Source: Prinsepia uniflora (taxonomy: Eukaryota; Streptophyta; Magnoliopsida; Rosales; Rosaceae). From it: a DNA stretch of 64,000 nt. Of this stretch, positions 36,336 through 48,034 are shown one piece after another. Made by a program: the position numbers and the translations under genes. The DNA lies in contig CM064871.1 of assembly GCA_032719365.1 (NCBI GenBank), forward strand, positions 74,008,383 through 74,072,382. Direction: 5' to 3'. The notes below the pieces were generated by a model. It was not told where the DNA came from and did not search any database. It worked only from the letters and a program-made list of their open reading frames with translations. Each line of letters opens with the position of its first letter. Position 1 is the first letter of the stretch.

Positions 36336-39300
36336 TGTCAGGACCTACCCCGGTTTCACCCCGAAACCCGAGGTAAATCCCGCTCCCGTCTGACTCCCCG
36401 ACACAACACGCAAGTAAAATGCACTCAAACCCAGTCAGACGCAGGAGTAATAAACACAATGTCCCGAAGGTAGCATTTACAGAGCATAGTACGGAAATAC
36501 AAGGGAAAATAAAAACCGATAAATTACACGCACACGGAAGACTTTGAACTATTCCGGGATCCCTCAAGTCTATGCCTCGGACTCTGCCTCGACGTCAAGA
36601 CCCCGCGCTATCTCCACAACCTGGAGGGCAAGTTTAAAACAGAAGATGTGAGTGGACCATATTAAAAGAAAGGTTTCTAAAACCATTTATCGAAAACCGA
36701 GTTTAACCCTCCGTTTTGAAAACTACAAGCATAACCACCAGTTGTTAACACAGTTATAAATCAATGTTCACAAAACATCACAAAACATCATAAGAAACAG
36801 AAACGCTATAAAACAGTTATGGAAAACATGGCATGAGTATCAAAACCCGAAGCATAAACCATAAAACTGACATCATCATTTCCCGATCAAACCTGCTGGA
36901 CCTATCCGAGTCTTTAAACTCAATCCAGGCCTTAATCATATCCGAGTTTTTTAAACTCCCGAGTCTTTAAACTCAAGGCCTACGAGGGAAATATCAATAT
37001 ATCCGAGTCTTTAAACTCCCGAGTCTTTAAACTCAATCCGGGTCTTTAAACCCAATCCGGCCGGTCCCCCGTCACATATATCCGGGTCTTTAAACCCAAT
37101 ATCCAGATCCAGCAAATCCAATCCCAAAATCATTTGAAAACCATTTACCAATCCACATCCAAACCCGAATCCGAAATCACTGGTCTGATGCCCTTCCGGC
37201 ATCCAGAACCGTCATTCCGAATCCAAATCCGGAATCCACTTTTCAACTTTACAATCAAATGCCGCTTTCCGAAAATCATTTAATCACCAAATTATGTTTC
37301 CAAATCCCTTTGTAAACAATCAAACTAGTTATCCTTTAAAAATCTCAAAACCCTGGCATTTTACTCAGAAATCGACATTTCTCGTAAAACGTGCCAAATA
37401 CCGTATTTTCTCAAAAAAAACGTGCAACAATGTAAAACCAACTAAAACATATTCAATAAACATAGAATCATAATCAAAAATCATAAGACAATTATAGAAA
37501 ACAGTTATGCATGCTCGAGTTTAGAGAAAGGGTCCACTCACAGTACTGAGCCCTACTCGTGTCCTGAACGTCCAGCACGTTCCTCGGCTTCCTCGGGAAA
37601 TCCCGATCTTGTTCACAATCACCAAATTACGTCACTAATACGTCTACGAAGGTTCACCTAAATTCCCTCAAAATTCCCTGAATCCTAAACGTAATAACCC
37701 GGGACCCTAAACCTTCACCCTTGCCGAACTAAACTTAAACGACGTCCGATTGACTCGAACCCAACTCCATTGAACTCACCATAACTCCTAGACCAAAAAC
37801 CATGTTGACCGTTTTCCCCATCGCCGCCGCACGCGCCCCCACGCGCCGCCCAAAGTGGCTGCGCGTGGCCCTCACGCGCCTGCTACAGTGCATCGGCTAC
37901 CTCGAGCCAACCCGGTTCGCCACAGTCACCTGCAACTCAGACCGGCGTCAGCGGTTCACCGCCGTGCCTGCACGGTTTCTCTCCTTTTCTTCACCAACAG
38001 CATCGTCCAGGCCAACCCTATTGATTCCCCAACTCCGTTCACCTCGACACTGTCCCTAGCCCGTCGACTGAACTCGAAACCAGACAGCCCCAAACTCCCC
38101 TGCTTCACGATCCAGCCACCCAGCTTACCTCCCTTCACGGTGGCTTCACCAAACTCTTCCCTGGACCTTACTGAACCTAAACCAACCCTCCTGGACCTTC
38201 GACTCAGCCCCAATCGTCACGACTTTCCGTTCGAACATCACGGCAAAACAGAGCACCAGAGTGCCTGCCGTCGTCTGAGCTCCGCCGTGTACACCCCCGT
38301 CACGGCGACCATCCTAATCGACGCCTAGGACTCTCCTGAACCTCGCCCTGACCTTCGATTCCCTCGACTCTCACCCTAGACCCACGACTTCCACGTTGAA
38401 CCTCAACGGGAAAACAGAGTACCAAAATGGGGACGAGGAAATTACCTGCCTCCTGTCGCCGCCGTGGGCTCAGCCGCGAGGTAGTGGCTCCTCCTGTCTT
38501 CCTCCGTCCTCTGAGCACTTCCCTTGACCTCGAGTGATCGAGTACGGCTGTACCACCGCCCACTTCTCTGTTTTTCTCCCTGAGTTCCTCCCTGGTTCCC
38601 GTGGCTCACACCTCAGACACACACACCTGCTGTACCTCTCAACCACCTCACCAGCTTCCTCTCACTCTCCCGTCCCTCGCTCACTCACCAGGACTCCTCA
38701 ATAGCCACGATCACCCTTCCAAATCTCTCAATTTCCTCCCTCTGTTTCTCTCTGTGTGTTGCAGAACAAGAAGGCATAGCACGGGTGCACCCCAAATAAT
38801 TGGGCCGTGAATGCACAGGATTCCACCAGAATCCTCTACACACATGCCATATGTCACAATCCACTCCACACACTTCCACATGGCCCAATCCCAGCCGTTC
38901 ATTCCTTTCCTCTGTGCACAAATCCCCATGTGCCACAAAGACCAAAATACCCTTCTTTTTAACTCATTTTTACGGTTTTGCCACTACCCTTCTAGACCCG
39001 TAACTAACACCTCGTAAGTCCGATGAATACGTGCCGCCTGTCATCGAACTCAGGACGACGAGATCTACCTAACCATTCTAGGTCAACGTACCAAAACCCG
39101 TTTCTACGAAAAGTCAACTATTCCCCTTAATTTACTCAAATTACGGTTATGCCCTCAACCTTCCGAACATCACAACTTCCTCCTCGGATGTCGAAATCGG
39201 GCGTGCCACCTGCCTATGGATTCGTGACGTCCTAAACTACGTCCTGGTCACTGGTCAAAGTTCATCCGACCACCCGAACTAAACGTCAACGTTTTTGCCC

Positions 39301-39379
39301 AAACCAGGGGCACTGATTAACCTCACTAATCACACCTTAATCAGTCTACTAATCCCGGCTTCCGGGACGGGTTGTTACA
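36336..39379 (-). mobile_element. Solo LTR-D (minus strand) inside the E1 interior
   Basis: Plus strand TGTCAGGACC...GGGTTGTTACA, 3044 bp, with perfect duplication TGTTC (36331-36335, 39380-39384). Same family as LTR-B. It contains the pair GTGAGTGGACC (about 36647) and GTCCACTCACAG (about 37531). Its proline-rich open frames at 37802-39017 reflect GC-rich LTR sequence and have no family match. Confidence 0.92.
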
Positions 39380-39384
39380 TGTTC

Positions 39385-40403
39385 CCTATTTTTTGCTCAC
39401 AAGTTGCGACCCCCTTAGTTTTAACCCCTTTGAGCCTACATTAAGCATTTCTTTCATCACCATGATTATCTAAACACTTGAGATTAAGATAGACATCTTT
39501 CACCCCTGTTCCAATGACTCGGTTGAAGACATAAAGATTGTGTGAAGAGAAATTGATGATGTTTTGAAGACTTTTATGTATATGGATTTACTTACTCAAA
39601 CTTTGTTATATTATTGACACATGTTATTACCTTGATATATGAAGAAGAAAAAAAGTATTGAGTTTTTATCAAGGTAATAAGGTTTGATTATGTAATGTTT
39701 GAGTTAAATCCTTTATATTTGTAAATCCAACACAAAGAATGAATTCGAGGCCCAACATGATGAAATTTGGCCTATGTTCGAAGGGATGAATTCATGATAT
39801 CATTGCACTAAGGTTGGGAAGTTATGTTATGTTTTGGGTGTTTTTTGAGTCTTGGAACGAATTTAAGCACCACTTGTCCTACATATTCCTTGCCCCTAAA
39901 CTTAACCCCATTACAACCTTCGTAAAGACCTCATGATCCTTAAGATGGTAAATTTTGATTAGTGGAGTCAATCACTTGAGTAAGCTTATGGTTTTGGTTC
40001 ATTTGTGCAAGTATGTTTTAACATGAGGTGTTTGTTTGAAATTTTGCAAAAGTACTTCATTTCTATTATGTGAGCATTTTTCTCACATATTTTGAGTGCA
40101 AACACAAACCCTTACAAAATTGAGTGAATTTATGAGTGCATATCTTTGTGAGTTGATTCATACTTGTTTTATTCATGCTAAGATCCATTTCACCATATTT
40201 ACTCATTATCTTACTTGTTAAAACATTTTGTTATAATGTATTAACTCTTGAATTCCATATGTTTAAATGTTTTAAGTGAAAATCTTTGATGCCATGATAA
40301 GAATGAAATATTGAGACAAATGGTTAACGGTTTACTTGTTTTGAATTCTAGTTTGATTTTAGTATTTGCTAGGGACTAGCAAAGTTTAAGTGTGGGGGGT
40401 ATT
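39385..40403 (+). other. E1 interior, last part with polypurine tract
   Basis: AT-rich, non-coding. It ends with GTGTGGGGGGT (40390-40400) directly before the 3' LTR, the second such G-run in E1. Confidence 0.65.
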
Positions 40404-42494
40404 TGATAGGTCCTCAAATAAGCATTATTTTATATTATTTTATACCCTTTATACTTGACTTTTAATATTAAAATAATAAATAATTAGATAAAATAATTTA
40501 TTTTGTTATATTTTTGTTTAAATAAATAAAACTTGTAATTTGGAGCATTTTGGCGAAAGAATGGTCCCGATCGAAATATTAACGAATAAATTATGGACGA
40601 AATTCGGTGAAAATATTAATTAATTTATAATTTAAATTAATTCAGTAATTTAAAAGCCCAAAAACATTTTATTTTGCAGCCCAAAACATTTTATTTGCGG
40701 CCCAACTTTCCTCTGCCCAGCCCAGCAAAATATCGGCCTAAGCAGCAGGGCGCGGCCCAGGCGAGCCCAGTACGCCTCAGGCCCAAAATTCGGCCCAGGC
40801 CCGCCTAATTTCCTTCTCTCCGGCCCAAGTGCGCGCCTGCAGCCCTTCATCGAAGTCTCCTGCCTACGTTCGGAGCGCGCGTCCCGAATTAACGGCTTCA
40901 CCCAGCTTGCTTGCGCTAAACTCACCAGCGCCAGCTCTGCAACCTGCCACCAACCCACCTGCCCTGTGTCAGCTGCTAACCACCGAATTTTGTCCTTGAT
41001 TTTCAGCTGCTCCCTGCTGAAACCATTTCCTACACCCAACTGCTCCACTTTCTCAGATTTTTCTAATTTTTCCATCCTCTTTTCTGCAATTTTCAGCCCC
41101 AAATCAGCTCAAACCATGCCTAAAATCATCATTCATCATCATTTTTCATCATTTCTTTTTGTACTATTTTATTACTATTTTTATATTTTATTTTGTATTT
41201 TATTTTTAGTTCTTTGTGGCCTCCCTCTATAAATAGGGAGGCCATTTCATTTGTAAAGAGTTCTATTTTTGGGTAGTTTTTAGTCCTAGTTTAGTTCATG
41301 TTTCTCTCTTCTCTTAATTCTTCTTTTTCTATTTTTAGATTTATTTTGGGACCATTTTAACTTCTTGTAGTTTCTTTTATTTAATTAGCTTTCTTTTAAA
41401 TTCTTATTCTTAATTTATGTTATAATTTATGTTATTTCTTAATTTCATTTCTTCTTTACTTTGTTCTTGTGATTTTTTCTTTGAGATCTCTTAAACACAT
41501 TTTTATGTTTTTCTTAAGAAATACCTAGACCAAGTATTTCCAAAATAATTCTAGAATTTAAGTCCGCATTCTTATGTTTTATCCTCCATCTTCATAAGGT
41601 TCTAGCCGCTATTCGGTGTTCCTTATGAATAACATTCCATTGTTTCCATCCACTTTCGGAATCACAAGCTGTTCTTGGATTCCGAAAGTGTAACTTTCTT
41701 CCCTTAACTTAAATTTTTGTTATTGTTTCGGTTTACTTATATTTCAATATATGTGTTGGTATTTTTTTTCTAACATTTGTAAATGTGAATACAATCTCCA
41801 TGTATTTTATTTTTTGAATTTCATCTACTTCATATGTTTTAGTGTTTAACCTTCAATTTAACGCTAAGTGTTTATGACCGCTGTTCGGTGCACTTAGAAT
41901 AGGGTTGAAGAGATTTAAATGTTTAACACACATTAAAATCAATAACATAAGGTGAATCGTATTATAAGTATTTATGACCGTTGTTCGGTGCATTTATAAT
42001 ATTGAAGAATGTATGCATGTATTTGAGATGATTAAGGTAGGATTTCGTGATTGGTTCAATATGAGCATGATGTTAGAGTGTTGGTAAAAATATGTGTTTG
42101 AAGAAAGTTCACTTGCATAAAAGTTAAAGTAGAAGTAGAATTAAATTCTTAATTATTTTTACTTGCTTTCTTTACTATTTAATTACAATCCTTCAAACCC
42201 ATCATCTAATTCTTTATTCTTTTATTCTTTTATTCTTTATTTTATTATTTTATTAATTCTTTTATTCTTAAATTCATTAATTCTTAAATTTTTTATTATT
42301 TAATTATTTAATTCTTTAATTCATTATTTTTTGATTATTCATTATTCTTTTTAACTAACATATTATTAATGTTCCTTAATTTCTCCGGTTAAGAACGATC
42401 ACTATTTACCAATACTACAATTACACAAAAAGGGTTTAAATTGCATAACACCCGAATTACGTATTTAATTTAATGCGTAGTTTGAGCGTTATTA
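40404..42494 (+). mobile_element. E1 3' LTR
   Basis: Starts TGATAGGTCCTC; 2091 bp. Its TATA box is at 41227-41236 and the four hairpins at 41591-42000. HP1 here has a perfect 9-bp outer stem (TTCATAAGG/CCTTATGAA), whereas the 5' copy has one mismatch. Confidence 0.9.
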
Positions 42495-43739
42495 ACCCGA
42501 CGGGAGGTTGGGAGAGACTGTTGTTAGCAGAGAAATCTGTATACATATACAATTGACGTTACGTAAATTAACAAAATACAGCCCAGTAGAGTTGGCATGG
42601 GCTTTTAAACTCTTTTGGGGGGATCTTGGATTCAACCCCCCAGGTTGCCAATAACAATTGTTTTTTTTTTCCTTTTTTATTCATTTATTCCAATTTTTCA
42701 AAGGTTGGTCTTTTTTTTTCTTCCTTTTTTGTCCTATTATATATATATATCCATTACTTTCAATTTTTTAACAAAATTTGACCCTATTTTTTCATTCTTT
42801 TTTTTTTCCAATTTTAAATATATTAAACTTATTTTATCATTTTTCTTAGATTAAATTTTTGTATATTTATTGTTATATTTTTAACCATTTTAACATTCAA
42901 TTATATTAACTCACTTCAATTTATGTTTATATTTAAGATTTTATATTATTAATAATCGTCAGAATCATATTACATCATATTATTCATTATATATTTATTA
43001 TATGTCATTTCATAGTTTTTATTAGTCCTATATAACCATTATTGGATACTTAAGTTTTTCCCAAAATTTCATTCCAAATTTCCAACTTTTAGACCAAATT
43101 TTCGTCATTTTTGTTGACCGTAAACGATATCGATATCGATATTTAGGACGAGATATTCGTAAATTTAACTAGCGATATATCCGTCGATATCAATATTTTA
43201 ATCCTTGATTTTACCATTTACCAAACAAGATTCTCAGACATTATGATGTCGTTAACAATTGAAAGAAAAACAAAAGCACAAACGAAGAATGCAAAACAAG
43301 GATTCTAAATCATTCTATTTAGGGAGAAAAAGGAAAGGATTCTATAATCTAAATCAAGTAAAAGAATGTTGTATGTAACTAGAGAAAATGATTGACGTAA
43401 CATCAAAGTGACTTGACAAGTTGTGTGCAAAACACTTTTCAAAAGTATGGATGCACTGCAAATACAACACCACCCACCCACATTTCGTATTACTAACAGA
43501 TAGTCTAAGTGAAATAATGTAATAGTAATCTGAAAATATATTTGAAAGACTTCAGTGTTGACTGGGACGAGATTTTGTAAATTTATAACTTCACATGCAA
43601 AAGTTGCATATTGAATAGCTCAAGAAGTGGAATTCCCCTCTCTCTTAACTAATGCCTGGAAAAGAAAATCAGACACCAGAAGAGATCAATTAATGCAAAA
43701 CATAAAAATATGGATGTGTCTTTTTTTCCCTTTATCAAA
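42495..43739. other. AT-rich intergenic DNA between the nest and the dioxygenase gene
   Basis: No coding signal. T-runs and a TA run near 42738 are present. The stretch 43120-43210 has repeated GATATCGATATC wording and may be the right arm of the old element split by E1. The 3' UTR of the minus-strand gene must lie in 43300-43739, but its end cannot be placed. Confidence 0.5.
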
Positions 43740-46700
43740 TCAAAATTTCAGTACCAGTTTGGTGGCAGCAATTGATTGACGTTGCCTTTCTTGCTTCTGG
43801 CGTTTACACTCTCCACACCAGTTGGGAGAATCTTTCTGATATTTTTTCATCTCTCGAAAGACCGAACTACAAGAAGATTAAGGATACAAAATCAGCAAAT
43901 TAATAAACAGGAACGCATAGTTAAGATAATCTTTGAAGAAGATTGACATCACTATAAGTATGCATAAAAAAGGTTTGATAAAACTGATTGTCATCCACTA
44001 AAACAGCATACAGTACATAAAACACCTTCTACAAAACTGATTGTCATTTACTCAAACAGTAAGCAGGCCCCACCAAAATCCCAGAGCCCTATTGTGAGAC
44101 CAAGATCCGAAGTTTATTAGACGTTCTTAGCGTACTCCATAATTTTCTTAAGACGATATTGTCTTTCTTTACATGGTGTTGTGCATTATGTTTGATCAAT
44201 TGAGAAAACAATCGAGACAGAATGTGTAGGGGAAACCAACTGTGTTGCTGTGCTTGAAACCCAAATGTTGTAATATTTCTTTGAACTCTAAGACAGATCC
44301 TCCCAATTTTGAGTCCTAAATAATTTCTTGCATGCATATCCATTATCCAACAATAACAAATCATGAACATATTGGCATTTTGTAATAATTGGATATTTTT
44401 TTCCAGGTAGAAGAGGTATGTGAATTACTAAAAGTTCCGAATATTGAGGAATCTTTTAAACCCAGGGGTTAACTTTCTTGAATTTCTGCTAAGGGGGCCT
44501 AAAAGTGTAGACAAATACCTTCTGCACCATAGTAGTAAGTTGACTCGATGCCCAGATGTTGTGGCTCTAGCACCATGCCGATGGCGACCACGATGAAGAA
44601 TAGCACGTCCCGGAAAATGACAGTAGTCAAAGATTTCCTATGAATTCCAAGAGAAACATTAAAAAACTGAAACGCAAATAAATAGTAAACACAGCAAGGA
44701 TAAGATGAGTACTCTATACATTTCTTTTAACTCAAGGCTCCCATGCCAATTTCTGGTCTATTATATTTTCTAATTAATGTGCCAATTATTTCAGAAAGCA
44801 TCTACTGAAAACGAAAAAATTCATAGTTTAGGCCCAATTTTGTATTCCTCAGAGCTGGAAATTGTAAGCCTCAAAACAAAAAATGTCCTTAAAAATCTAA
44901 AAGATTTGCATACCTCCGATTGTGTCTCTGAATTTACATGTTTATCACAACGAATACCTCGAAAGAACAGTTCTCCACCGGAATGTTGCTTACCCAAGCA
45001 AACATTCAAGGTGACTTCCGAGTCATCCACATGAAAACCTACAATATAAAGCTGATGCATGTTCATAAAGCTTCAGAAGAACAAATAGGAAAGGAAGGAA
45101 TAGAAAGACATTATTGAACAAAATGAAACATAATGTGGAGAAATCATCAGTTTTTTTTTTTTAAAAAAAACTAGTCGTAAGAAGAAAACAAGTGGGAATC
45201 AGTAGAAATAACTCAACAAGTAATAGAGTTCATTATTTCTAATTAGTTAGTAAAACCTCATTGTTAATCTAGAGCATAGCTCGCTGGAGTAAGAGAACAG
45301 AAAGAAAAGTTTACGCCAACACTCTGAGTAAATCCAAAACTTTCAGGTGGATAAGCACCTACCAAGCTCTGCATCCCTATCGGTTCCATATTCAACAACA
45401 AAACCATGATGAGCATCCAGCGTGGATCCACCAACTTCGGGGAAGAAAACTACATAAATAACAAATTAAAAAAACAGTACAAAATTATTCCTCATCTTTT
45501 AGACAATGTTTCTTTCTATTTACAATTTCGCAAAAACTAGAGATGACATACCTCCAGAAATAGGGCGGATAAATTCCTCCATCAACTTGCCAAGCATGGT
45601 TTCCAGACCAAAGTCATCAAGTACACAACCATATTTATTCATTGTGTTCGGTCGCATGATTCTGAAATTTGTCTCATGGACCCACCTTTCAAAATTTTCA
45701 ACCTAAGCAATCAGAATATGATAAGAAAATAGAAAAATGGTTTTCTATAGGATAGATTAACTTATATCCAAAATGATACCTCAGATAATAACAATTCACA
45801 GAATTGCGGCTGGAGCATTTCAAAAGTAAAAACTCCAGGAGATGGTTCAGCCATTATACTTCTAAAGCTATCCTCCGTGTTTTCATTAATTGCTCTGAGA
45901 AATGAAGGGACAAAGAACTCTTCAGCTTTCAAATTGTATATCTCCTTGTGTCGAGGCTACAAAGAGGAAGGAAAAAGTATGTTATCATATAGAATTCATT
46001 GCATGCCATTTTGTTTATATGTCTTATGCAGAAAAGTCAATCCGCAATTCTAGAAGTGCCAACGACAAATAGAAGGGACTTAACTTCAATTACTCTACTA
46101 CTCAACCATATAGGCGTGTTTTACAAATTACAGCATGTCTGTGAATGTCGACAGCATGTTAGCCATTAAACGCACCTGGTAGTTTGAGATGATCTTCAGC
46201 CTGTAATCTCGATGTCGTTTAACCTGTTTATTCAAACAGAAAAATTATGAGCCTCTGAAATACATAATGACATTGCATAAACTAATTAGCCGCAGCACAT
46301 TGCCCCTAGTGTTCTAAAAAGCTACAGAGAATAAAATCCACATCAAACACCAAAAATCAATACAAGAATGGAGATTTACAGACTTATTACTTCCCAAATT
46401 CTTTTCCTATTAAAATCTTCATTGCACTTTATTATCTTTTCCCCCCAATTTCCTAGTACCTAAAACAATCAATGCGTAGAAAATTTAGAAAGGATGGCAC
46501 ATTCTGGCTTGATTCCAACTAAATCCCGATGATTTCACACACTCGTCCCAAGACTTGAAATTGGCACACCATGGAATCCGAAACTTGCATATTCACATAA
46601 ATGTTCAGCTTCCTGCATTTACCAAGCATATGTATATATATGTGTATATATACATAGAGAGACGCATAGAAGTCGCAGTTTCTTACACGAATGCGTTCAC

Positions 46701-46980
46701 TGTCCGACGAGTAGCGTTGGAGGATGTCCCTCATGAACTGGAGCTTGAGGACACGTGAGCCACTGAGCAGGGCGGACGGCAAGTAACGCTCCAGTGAGCT
46801 GAAAAGCAAGGGAGTAAACTCCAATTGAGGCACGTCCTCGTACCTTTCTGCCTTGTGCTCCTTGTTCGCGCTCAGACTGAGCCTGTTCGTGATGGAAGAA
46901 ATGTTGACGCAGTTACCGTTGCCAGTGGTAGGCATTTGAGGCGGTGGCCTTCTTCGTTCCGCTGTGCTGTCCATAGACAT
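43740..46980 (-). CDS. 2-oxoglutarate/Fe(II) dioxygenase, plant PKHD-type hydroxylase (At1g22950-like)
   Basis: Eight exons, all with GT/AG borders and in frame: 46687-46980, 46176-46223, 45780-45956, 45552-45702, 45363-45449, 44914-45038, 44519-44637, 43740-43866; 375 aa. The N-terminus (1-100) is variable and polar. The double-stranded beta-helix core carries the iron site H255-x-D257 in FHVDDSEVTLN and the distal H315 in HRHGA, with 2-oxoglutarate-binding R325 in GHRV. A KxxWCGECKRQK-like tail sits near residues 345-360. Family members oxidise a protein side chain (prolyl/lysyl hydroxylase type) using O2 and 2-oxoglutarate, but the substrate of this plant group is unknown to me. No signal peptide is evident. 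The first ATG was chosen; a second Met at residue 3 is possible. All catalytic residues are present, so it is probably functional. Confidence 0.93.
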
Positions 46981-48034
46981 CGATGGTCTTAGACGCTTAG
47001 GGAGAGAGGGATTGTGGATTTCCAGAGTTACAAAGCGAGTGAATTGGGGGAATTTGTAAATAGGGTTTTGAAGAAATGAAAAGGAAGGGGAAGGAGTTTG
47101 AGGTGCAGGTTAGGGTTGGGTTTCGTCGGGGCATTTTCTCTCCTAGTTTGTCGGTTTAACACTCCACAGTGGACGCGCGAGCGCGAGCTCGATGTCGATG
47201 TAGGTCCATCCACCAACTCGAGTGACGTGGCAGAACTTTATTACAGTATGTGGACGCTCTGACGCGGTGTAAGAAGCTTATCCACAAACAAAATTCCGAA
47301 GCCGTCCCTGAGATTATTATGCACGAGTGAGGTTGCGTGGACATAAAATCAATTAAGAATTATTATCCATTAAAAGATATATAGTTATGAATTTACATCT
47401 TGTTATATAAATTAGTAATTAGAATTTACATATTTTCATATAAATTAGTACTTACCGATAATAATTTGAAAAAAATTTAAATTTAATATTTTTTTAATTC
47501 ATATTATAGCATATTATTAGTTTTGCTATTGAATATAAATTGTATACCTAATCAGTAAAAATATTTTTTTTCTTTTTCCAGAAGGAAATATACTTATTAT
47601 TTAGGGAAAGATTTTTTCTTTTCTTTTTTTTTTTTTTTTTTGATCAGGTGAAAGAAATTTGTTTATGTAAGGAAAGATGATTCAATTGATAAAATCGGAA
47701 GAGTACAAACAAACATAAATAAAAGTTTATTACTTTATTGCACATTCCATATTTTGGGAAACAAAATAAAGATTTACAAATAGTTACATGAGGCTGATAA
47801 TTTCTTTATCTTTTTCCTTCTACATTTTTTTTTTCTCTTTAAAAGGAAAAGAAAACAAAAACGAAGACAAAATGGTTGTATACCTCCCCTCCCTATCTTG
47901 GTAAGCCCGGCCTATGTACCCCACCTGGTTCACCAAAAAAACAACTGCGGGCCTCACTAAATCATGCGTGTTGACTAATGACCAAAATCAAAAACTACCA
48001 TTTAACCTCTTCTCAGCAACAACCGTCATTGAGC
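46981..48034. promoter_or_regulatory. Intergenic DNA holding the dioxygenase promoter and the PHL-like 3' region
   Basis: About 1 kb. The part next to the dioxygenase start (47000-47340) is GC-richer, with a GCGCGAGCGCGAGCTCG stretch near 47174. The remainder is AT-rich with a long T-run near 47620. No convincing TATA box was fixed. The open frames near 47028-47344 and 47914-48366 are not supported. Confidence 0.45.

Larger units (their letters stand above)
3878..42494 (+). mobile_element. E1: outermost non-autonomous Tat/Athila-like LTR retrotransposon, carrying five nested LTR insertions
   Basis: The 5' LTR (3878-5924 plus 27331-27344) and 3' LTR (40404-42494) are close copies of about 2.06-2.09 kb. 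After the 5' LTR comes TGGCGCCGTTGCC (27350-27362), complementary to the 3' end of plant tRNA-Asp, the primer site usual for Athila/Tat elements. Before the 3' LTR lies a GTGTGGGGGG polypurine tract. With the insertions E2 (carrying E3, LTR-B and LTR-C), E4 and LTR-D removed, the interior is about 3.4 kb (27345-27693, 34312-36335, 39385-40403) and shows no gag or pol. Flanks share only ACCC, so the target duplication is decayed; the 5' LTR starts TA instead of TG and the 3' LTR ends TTA instead of TCA. E1 is the oldest insertion of the nest, since E2, E4 and LTR-D all sit inside it. Confidence 0.88.

Noticed and set aside
37802..39017. Proline/serine-rich open frames
   Set aside because: Within solo LTR-D, on both strands; they match the LTR-B blocks and no known protein.
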